A stretch of 5,980 nt of DNA, taken from Verrucomicrobiales bacterium (GTDB taxonomy: Bacteria > Verrucomicrobiota > Verrucomicrobiia > Verrucomicrobiales > SKLO01). Location: contig SKLO01000221.1 of assembly GCA_007123195.1 (NCBI GenBank), positions 1 to 5,980 of the forward strand. The letters are read 5' to 3'. Both the position numbers and the translations under genes were made by a program. Shown piece by piece: positions 1-4,566 of this stretch. Every line of letters starts with the position of its first letter. Position 1 is the first letter of the stretch. The notes below the pieces were generated by a model. The model was given only the letters and a program-made list of their open reading frames with translations, ran no database searches and was not told where the DNA came from.

Positions 1-60
1 ACTCCCCACTCCTCACCTTGCCTGCCGGGCGTTGGCTTTGGCATTAACCGGTCATGGGCA

Positions 61-82
61 GGGCAGACAAGAATGTCTACCC
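61..82. repeat. REP-like stem-loop
   Basis: GGG-C-AGACA / AGAA / TGTCT-A-CCC forms a stem of eight pairs with one C/A mismatch and a four-base loop. It is bounded by the 10-base direct repeat TGCCTGCCGG at 19-28 and 88-97. A competing pairing also exists between 57-67 (GGCAGGGCAGA) and 86-95 (TCTGCCTGCC). The core AGACAAGAATGTCT resembles palindromes I remember as scattered repeats in intergenic regions of some bacterial genomes, which is unverified. Its place after the last gene of the operon fits either an interspersed repeat or an mRNA 3' end structure. Confidence 0.5.
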
Positions 83-104
83 CACTCTGCCTGCCGGCAT
101 TTCA

Positions 105-153
105 CCACCGACCACTGCCCACTGCCCACTGCCCACCGACCACCGACCATCAC
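105..153. repeat. Tandem 7-mer array downstream of the vWA gene
   Basis: Seven 7-base units lie in a row: CCACCGA, three CCACTGC, two CCACCGA, and a degenerate CCATCAC. Two unit types alternate in blocks, which suggests growth by unit duplication. On the minus strand the units read TCGGTGG and GCAGTGG; they share the GGTGG core with the CTGGTGG and CGGGTGG units of the array at 2215-2291, but in opposite orientation. The array starts 23 bases past the end of the vWA gene in the transcribed direction. Short open frames over it encode only repetitive peptides and are not real genes. The first 14 bases of the window (ACTCCCC, ACTCCTC) may be the tail of another such array, but two units are too few to call. 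Confidence 0.85.
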
Positions 154-155
154 GA

Positions 156-170
156 GGGCGCCCAGCGCCC
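156..170 (-). terminator. GC hairpin just after the vWA stop, possible operon end
   Basis: GGGCGC and GCGCCC pair perfectly (6 bp, three-base loop), starting seven bases after the stop codon at 177-179 in the direction of transcription. No run of T follows on the minus strand (TCGTGATGG comes next), so this is not a standard intrinsic terminator. It could act as a weak terminator or an mRNA 3' end stabiliser, or be chance in GC-rich DNA. Confidence 0.3.
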
Positions 171-176
171 GCTCCC

Positions 177-1280
177 TCAACCCTCGCCGATCTCCCGCAG
201 CTGCCCGCCGCTGCGGGAGGTGATCCGGCGCCAGTCACGGGTGTCGTCGCGGGTCATCTCGAAGCCGATGAAATGGATCGGGATCGGGGCGATGGTCTCA
301 GCCTGCAATTCGCGGATCTTGGCCTCGATCTCGTTGTTGGGGATGCGACGGTTGGAGGGGTAGGTCTGCCAGAAGCCGCCGTCAGAGATGATGAAGATCA
401 CGTCGGGTCGCATGCGGAAGGCGGCATCGAGCACGGCCACGATGCCGTTGGGCTCGGGGCTGCGCACGCCGCGCGCGCCGCGCGCCATCTGCCCGGTCTC
501 GCTCCACTCGTTGTCGATCCATTCGCGCGCCGCCTCGCGGTTGCTGGGGCTGGCCGGCAGCAGCTCTTCATTGAACGGCTTGTAGTTGCGAACGAACTGG
601 ATGATGCCGAAACGGGCGTCGATCGGCAGCCCGTTGACCAGGTTGACGGTCTCCTCCTTGATCCGCGCGATCGGCACGTTGTGGCGCTCGGCCTTGTTGA
701 GGACCGACTGCGACACGTCGAACAGCAGCACGATGCGATCGCCGGCGGCGTCGACGCCGAAGAACGAGAAGCCACTGCCGGTGCCGCCCATGCCGGACAG
801 TCCCTCGGCCATGCCGGAGCCGAGCCCGGCGGCACCGACGAGGGAGGCGACCTGGTCGGAGATCAACTCGGACGGGTCCAGTGGCAGCATCTGGTCGAGA
901 TCGATCTGCGGCAGGTCGGGCAGGGCGAAATTGACCGGCCGGGTGGAGACGATGCGGTCGTTGAAGCTGGGCTTGGGCGCCACCGCCTCGTGCTGCGCCA
1001 TGTTCATCTGGTGCTCGCGGTTTTGCGCCGGGATCACCACCCGCTGCTGCACCTCGAAGGTGGCCTCGGGCTGGGTGAAGAACTGCGCCACCACCCAGAT
1101 GCCGGCCAGCACCAGCGCCACCACGTGGACCGCGATCACCGCCACCATGATCGATACCAGCATGCCGCGCCGGCGCTTGCGCTCGGCGGCGCTGGCGGCA
1201 TCCGGCCGGGTGGCCACCAGCGCCGGGGCACCGGGGTTCGGCGCGGCCGGGTCGGGCATCGGGACGGTGGCGTCTGGCAT
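177..1280 (-). CDS. Membrane-anchored vWA-domain protein, TonB-like topology
   Basis: From ATG 1280 this has 367 residues. An in-frame TTG at 1295 would add five, an ATG at 1259 would remove seven, and no candidate has a ribosome binding site, so the start is uncertain. Order of parts: a Pro/Ala-rich cytoplasmic N-terminus ending in KRRRG; one membrane helix at about 40-65 with a histidine in its middle (H52, in AVIAVHVVALVLAGIW); a linker with Gln- and Pro-rich stretches; a Gly/Met-rich segment (about 150-170); then a vWA domain from about 175 to the end. The vWA metal site (MIDAS) is visible: DVSQS (D188, S190, S192) and, later, FIISDGG with D300. The middle threonine is less clear; T262 is a candidate. 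The phrase FSFFGVDAAGDRIVLLFD leads into the domain. vWA domains bind proteins through a metal ion. The neighbours suggest that ExbB/ExbD drives this protein, but its partner is unknown. It is the last gene of the operon. Confidence 0.88.
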   Translation of the reverse strand: MPDATVPMPDPAAPNPGAPALVATRPDAASAAERKRRRGMLVSIMVAVIAVHVVALVLAGIWVVAQFFTQPEATFEVQQRVVIPAQNREHQMNMAQHEAVAPKPSFNDRIVSTRPVNFALPDLPQIDLDQMLPLDPSELISDQVASLVGAAGLGSGMAEGLSGMGGTGSGFSFFGVDAAGDRIVLLFDVSQSVLNKAERHNVPIARIKEETVNLVNGLPIDARFGIIQFVRNYKPFNEELLPASPSNREAAREWIDNEWSETGQMARGARGVRSPEPNGIVAVLDAAFRMRPDVIFIISDGGFWQTYPSNRRIPNNEIEAKIRELQAETIAPIPIHFIGFEMTRDDTRDWRRITSRSGGQLREIGEG

Positions 1281-1345
1281 GGCGGGGTCGGTCAAATTCG
1301 GGTCAATCGGTTCGGGTCGGGGCCGGCTGGCGGCGAGACGGCGGG

Positions 1346-1786
1346 TCAGTCGCCGGGCGCGGCAAAGGTGACCCCGGTGATGCCGGCGCGGGCGCAGGCG
1401 TTGAGCACGTCGACGATGCGCTGATGGCGCGCGTCATCGTCGGGGGCAAGGGTTACCATGGCGTCGGTGCGGGCGTTGTCAGCGGCTTGTTTGAATCGTG
1501 TCAGGGTGGCGACCAGCTCCGGCAGATCGCGGTCGCCCGGGTCACCGAACTCCATCTCGTTCATCATCACCTGGCCGTCGGCGAGGATGACGATGCGCTG
1601 TTCGTCGGGGATGTCCACCGCCTCGGCCTGGGCCACGGCACCGGGCAGGCCCATGACGATGTCGGACTCCTGTTGCACCGGCCGGGCGGTGACCATGAAG
1701 AACACCAGCAGCAGGAACACCATGTCGATCATGGGGCCCATCTGCATCTCGACCATCTGGTCCTGGCGTTTGCGGCGGCGCATCAT
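1346..1786 (-). CDS. exbD: ExbD/TolR-family protein, second copy
   Basis: This is a second ExbD/TolR-like subunit of 146 residues, clearly different from the first. It has a basic N-terminus (MMRRRKR), one membrane helix at about 17-33 with the signature MGPMIDMVFLLLVFFMV, and the proton-carrying aspartate D21. The periplasmic domain follows the family plan: IVMGLPGAV, then EQRIVILADGQVMMN, a helix at about 87-101, a strand MVTLAPDDD, and a final unit RIVDVLNACARAGITGVTFA. It differs from the first copy by an acidic insert at about 78-88 (MEFGDPGDRDLPE region). The start is ATG 1786, with a second ATG directly after it; there is no Shine-Dalgarno sequence (upstream is CCCGCCCTCTTTCCCGCC). It begins 19 bases after the first copy ends, so translation is probably coupled. 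Paired exbD genes are common where the stator may contain an ExbD heterodimer, but that is inference here. Confidence 0.93.
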   Translation of the reverse strand: MMRRRKRQDQMVEMQMGPMIDMVFLLLVFFMVTARPVQQESDIVMGLPGAVAQAEAVDIPDEQRIVILADGQVMMNEMEFGDPGDRDLPELVATLTRFKQAADNARTDAMVTLAPDDDARHQRIVDVLNACARAGITGVTFAAPGD

Positions 1787-1805
1787 GGCGGGAAAGAGGG
1801 CGGGG

Positions 1806-2213
1806 TCAGCGGTTGTAGCTGCCGAAGATGACGTTGACCGCCCCGGCCTGGGCGGCCATGTCCATCAGTTCCTTGATCTGTCGGCCGGGCGTGTCCTGAT
1901 CGGCGCGCACGTAGATCTGCAGCGGTGGATTGGCTTCGAGCCGGCGCCGCAGGTAGTCGGCGATCTCCTCGCCGGTCATCACCCGGCCGGAGGCGTGGTA
2001 ACGGCCGTCGCCGTCGATGTTGATGATGTCGCGGTTGTCGACGTCGTCGGGCGTCACGGCGGCCGAGGCCACCGGCAGGCGGATCTCGAGGTTGATCTGT
2101 TCCTTGGACATGCGCTGGGTGACCATGAAAAAGATCAACAGCAGGAACGTCATGTCGATCATCGGCGTGATCTGGAACCCGGGCTCGTCGGAGGTGGCGC
2201 GTCGTCGTCGCAT
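1806..2213 (-). CDS. exbD: ExbD/TolR-family protein, first copy
   Basis: This 135-residue protein is of normal length for ExbD/TolR. It has a short basic cytoplasmic N-terminus (MRRRR), one membrane helix at about 17-32, and a periplasmic domain. The segment ITPMIDMTFLLLIFFMV is the classic family signature. D20 is the membrane aspartate (E. coli ExbD D25) that carries protons. The periplasmic part has the usual pattern: IRLPVAS, then INIDGDGRY, then a helix (TGEEIADYLRRRLE), then the strand IYVRADQDTP and a last helix-strand unit ending AGAVNVIFGSYNR. ATG 2213 is the only possible start, because no ATG, GTG or TTG precedes it in frame within the repeat region. There is no Shine-Dalgarno sequence; a 7-mer repeat array ends one base before the ATG. 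The gene is followed after 19 bases by a second exbD. It should dimerise and sit in the pore of the ExbB-like ring, either alone or paired with the second copy. Confidence 0.94.
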   Translation of the reverse strand: MRRRRATSDEPGFQITPMIDMTFLLLIFFMVTQRMSKEQINLEIRLPVASAAVTPDDVDNRDIINIDGDGRYHASGRVMTGEEIADYLRRRLEANPPLQIYVRADQDTPGRQIKELMDMAAQAGAVNVIFGSYNR

Positions 2214-2214
2214 G

Positions 2215-2291
2215 ATGGTAACTGGTAACTGGTAACTGGTAACTGGTAACTGGTAACTGGTGGCGGGTGGCGGGTGACCGTTGACTGATGA
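2215..2291. repeat. Tandem 7-mer array between exbB and exbD
   Basis: Eleven consecutive 7-base units fill 77 of the 91 bases between the two genes. On the plus strand, five perfect CTGGTAA units (2222-2256) are preceded by ATGGTAA and followed by drifting units CTGGTGG, CGGGTGG, CGGGTGA, CCGTTGA and CTGATGA. In the mRNA sense the repeat is TTACCAG. The array ends one base before the exbD ATG, so it takes the place of a ribosome binding site. The perfect copies are nearest the start codon and the degenerate ones nearest the exbB stop. Because the array lies outside both reading frames, a change in copy number would shift spacing by 7 bases without a frameshift. An open frame running through it is a shadow of the exbB gene. 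Confidence 0.93.
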
Positions 2292-2304
2292 CGCGGTCGC
2301 GCCA

Positions 2305-3174
2305 TCACTCCCCTGCCCCGGCGGTGGCGTCGTCGCCTTCGAGATATTCCTGGCTGGCGGGCGAGCCTGAGGCGAGCTTGACCTCGCCGGACAGGATATC
2401 GATCAGGAAGGTGGTGTTCTTCTGGATGTCGGCGGTGATCGCCATCAGCCGGTTGCGGAAGAAGAAGTAGAAGAACATGGCGGGGATGCCGACCACCAGT
2501 CCGCCGGCGGTGGTGAGCATGGCGGTGCCGATGCCGCCGGCGAGGTCGTTGGGCTCGGCGCGGCCGGCCGCCAGTTGGTCGAACGCGCCGATCATGCCGG
2601 TGACGGTGCCAAGCAGGCCAAGCATGGGCGCCAGGGTGGCGAACACGTTGAGGTAGTTGACCCACAGCATCTGCTTGGTCTCCTCCTGGTCGAGGGTCTC
2701 GCCGGCGGCCTGCTCCATCGACACCTTGTTGGCCTGATCGCGCTCGAAGTTGATTTTCAACAGGGCGGCGCCGACCACCCGGGTGAACGAGTTCGGGTTG
2801 TCGTCGCACAGGTTGTAGGCGTTGGTCACGTCGCGCTCCTGCATCTGCCTGACCAGCGTGTTCATCAGGTTCTTGGGCACCATCTTGCGACCGTTGATGT
2901 TGAGGAAGCAATAGGCGGCGGCGGCGATCGTGCCGATCGAGCACAGCAGCAGGAAGTGCATGATCGGCCCGCCGCCGGTGTAGTAGCTGAGGGCCGAACG
3001 GCTCTCAACCTCGGGCAGGGTTTCCCCACCGGCCGCGGCGGGCGCGGGTTCGGGCTGGTCCTGGGCCGGCACCGGTGGGACGGCGAGCCAGAGGAAAACG
3101 ACGGCCATGACCGCGGCCAGCAGCCGGACCGGGCGACGGGCAGAGGTGAAGGTATGCGTGATGGTGGTGCTCAT
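2305..3174 (-). CDS. exbB: ExbB/TolQ/MotA-family proton channel subunit
   Basis: This is the inner-membrane stator subunit that, with ExbD/TolR, turns proton flow into mechanical work. From the ATG at 3174 it has 289 residues. This start is preferred over an in-frame ATG at 3213 because it begins a good signal peptide: basic n-region, core LLAAVMAVVFLWLAV, possible cleavage after PVPA (about residue 37). The longer form only adds a 13-residue leader. A 35-residue Pro/Ala/Glu-rich stretch follows, then three membrane helices at about 71-92, 173-195 and 214-238. Helices 2 and 3 carry the family signatures APMLGLLGTVTGMI and GIGTAMLTTAGGLVVGIPA. T190 and T222 fall where E. coli ExbB has the pore threonines T148 and T181. 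The large loop between helices 1 and 2 would be cytoplasmic, as in the family. Standard ExbB is about 240 residues, so the extra length is mainly at the N-terminus. The gene symbol is family-level only; TolQ would be equally fair. Confidence 0.95.
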   Translation of the reverse strand: MSTTITHTFTSARRPVRLLAAVMAVVFLWLAVPPVPAQDQPEPAPAAAGGETLPEVESRSALSYYTGGGPIMHFLLLCSIGTIAAAAYCFLNINGRKMVPKNLMNTLVRQMQERDVTNAYNLCDDNPNSFTRVVGAALLKINFERDQANKVSMEQAAGETLDQEETKQMLWVNYLNVFATLAPMLGLLGTVTGMIGAFDQLAAGRAEPNDLAGGIGTAMLTTAGGLVVGIPAMFFYFFFRNRLMAITADIQKNTTFLIDILSGEVKLASGSPASQEYLEGDDATAGAGE

Positions 3175-3228
3175 GGTGTAGTCAGGCAAACAGGCGGATG
3201 GAGATTGAATCATCGGTTCTGGCGGCGG

Positions 3229-4530
3229 TCAGAAGTCCTCATCGTCAAACCGGGGCGCGTCGGGCGCGTCCCCCGGCGGTTCGTCATCCGCGGCCGCGTC
3301 GTTGTCCAACGGGGTGACGCGCCGGCGCTGCAGCTGGTCCTGCATGCTGCGCATCAGTGGGTCGTCGATGAGACGGTCGGGCTCGGCAGCGGCGGCCGCG
3401 TCGGCGGCGGCCTGATCGGCCCCGGCCACCACTTCCTCCGCCGCCTCGTCCCTGGGCTGCGCCGCGATCAGTTCGCGCGCCTCCAACGCCGCTTCGCTGT
3501 CGGGATACAGGGCGATGATGTCGGTCGCGCAGGCCAGTGCCAGTGGCAGTTCGCCGGCGTGCTCATACACCCGCGCGGCCCCGAGCAGGCCACGGGCCGC
3601 GGCCTCCTCGCGGGTGGGATGGAACAGCGAGGGATACAGGAAGGCGTCGAGCGTGTCGTGGAACAGCTCGTCGCGGCGCGGGCGGATGATGTCGTCTTCG
3701 AACCAACGCGGATTGTCCTCGACCAGCCATTGCAGTTCGTCGAACGCGGCATCGGCCAGGATCAGCCTGCCCTTTAGGTGAATCTCCAGACTGCGGGTGG
3801 AGTCGACCAACTCCCGCGCCTCGCGGATCACCTCCGCGCGCTGGCCGTCGGCCAGCAGCAGTTGCAGCCGCACCAGCCGGGCCTGCGACCGGCGCGCGTC
3901 GTCCCAGTCATCCTGTTCCACCTCCTGACAAAATCTCAAGGCGCGCTGGAACACCACCAGCGACGGCCGGCCGCCGGCCTCGGCGGCGTCAGATCCGTCG
4001 TCCTCCTGGTCCTCCTCCGGGTGCTCGCGCATCCGCTCCAGCACCAGCCGCGCGTAGGCAAGGCCAACTTCGCCGGCGTTGCTGCGGGGGAAGCCGAGGA
4101 AGCGCGACTTGCGGGCATACAACGCCACCAGCTCGTCCGCGTCGCGGTCGTAGTCCGGCGCGGCCAGCAGTTGCTCCTCGACCGGTTCCGGATGGAACAG
4201 GATGTAATCGATCTCATCGTAGGGGATGGTGCGGTCGGCACTGCCGACGCCGATCACCACCCGCATGCGCAGTTGGTTGGTGGTCAAGCTGATCAGCTCG
4301 CCCTCGAGCGGTTCGCCCTCCTTCAGGTGGGCAACGATGGCCGGTTCGTCGGCCGGGCGCGGCGGTTGGGCGGGCGCGGGATCGGCGGCCTGCGCCCCGG
4401 CCGTGACTGGCGTGCCGAGGCAACCGATCGCCGCCGCCACTGCCATCAGGGCCAGGGCCGACCGCCAAAAGCCGGCCGGTCGCCGGGTGGCGGCGGCGCG
4501 GGTCGCTGGCGGCTGGATGTCGGTGTTCAC
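3229..4530 (-). CDS. Exported protein: small beta-barrel-like segment plus TPR-like helices
   Basis: This protein has 433 residues and starts at GTG (4530-4528), 36 bases after the previous stop. The GTG start is chosen because it gives a full signal peptide: a basic n-region (RRPAGFWR, 17-23), a hydrophobic core (25-36) and a possible signal peptidase I site after AGAQA (about residue 48). AAIGC with Cys37 also weakly fits a lipobox, so it could be a lipoprotein. After a Pro/Ala-rich linker, residues 66-112 (LKEGEPLEGELISL ... IPYDEIDYILF) read as alternating beta strands of a small SH3- or Sm-like barrel. Residues 130-360 are helical with TPR-like units, the clearest at about 311-344 (ARGLLGAARVYEHAGELPLA). 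The tail is Ala-rich and then very acidic, ending FDDEDF. I recognise no named family. Its location between a TPR protein and the ExbB gene suggests a periplasmic partner of the motor, loosely like CpoB beside Tol-Pal. Secretion is well supported; the role is inference. Confidence 0.85.
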   Translation of the reverse strand: MNTDIQPPATRAAATRRPAGFWRSALALMAVAAAIGCLGTPVTAGAQAADPAPAQPPRPADEPAIVAHLKEGEPLEGELISLTTNQLRMRVVIGVGSADRTIPYDEIDYILFHPEPVEEQLLAAPDYDRDADELVALYARKSRFLGFPRSNAGEVGLAYARLVLERMREHPEEDQEDDGSDAAEAGGRPSLVVFQRALRFCQEVEQDDWDDARRSQARLVRLQLLLADGQRAEVIREARELVDSTRSLEIHLKGRLILADAAFDELQWLVEDNPRWFEDDIIRPRRDELFHDTLDAFLYPSLFHPTREEAAARGLLGAARVYEHAGELPLALACATDIIALYPDSEAALEARELIAAQPRDEAAEEVVAGADQAAADAAAAAEPDRLIDDPLMRSMQDQLQRRRVTPLDNDAAADDEPPGDAPDAPRFDDEDF

Positions 4531-4566
4531 AAAAGCTGCTTTGTCAGGATTCCTGGCCGGCGCGGG

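Noticed and set aside
105..153. CRISPR array or iteron origin
   Set aside because: Units are 7 bases with no spacers, no cas genes or replication initiator gene are nearby, and the units are too short and variable for iterons.
32..363. Short plus-strand open frames over the downstream repeats
   Set aside because: They translate the CCACTGC/CCACCGA repeats into PLPTAH-type peptides. No start signal or domain; repeat artefact.
54..1424. 456-codon plus-strand open frame opposite the vWA gene
   Set aside because: It is a GC-bias shadow. The translation is rich in His, Arg, Gly and Asp with no domain pattern, while the opposite strand has a clear membrane helix and vWA metal site.
2159..2944. 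261-codon minus-strand open frame crossing the 7-mer array
   Set aside because: It is an out-of-frame reading of exbB continued through the repeats, ending in repetitive VTSYQLP peptides. The other frame is clearly ExbB and ExbD.
177..3174. Canonical Tol-Pal or TonB operon
   Set aside because: Channel subunits match, but no TolA, TolB, Pal or TonB is present, and the final gene is a vWA protein. The right edge is open, so other members could lie outside.
3203..3211. Small palindrome GATTGAATC near the exbB start
   Set aside because: Only four pairs around a central base, likely to occur by chance; no link to a known operator.
2575..3777. 400-codon plus-strand open frame opposite exbB and the exported protein
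   Set aside because: It spans two real minus-strand genes and their junction, and its translation (VEVVDPQHLLGLLLVEG and so on) is an antisense reading of ExbB codons with no family signature.
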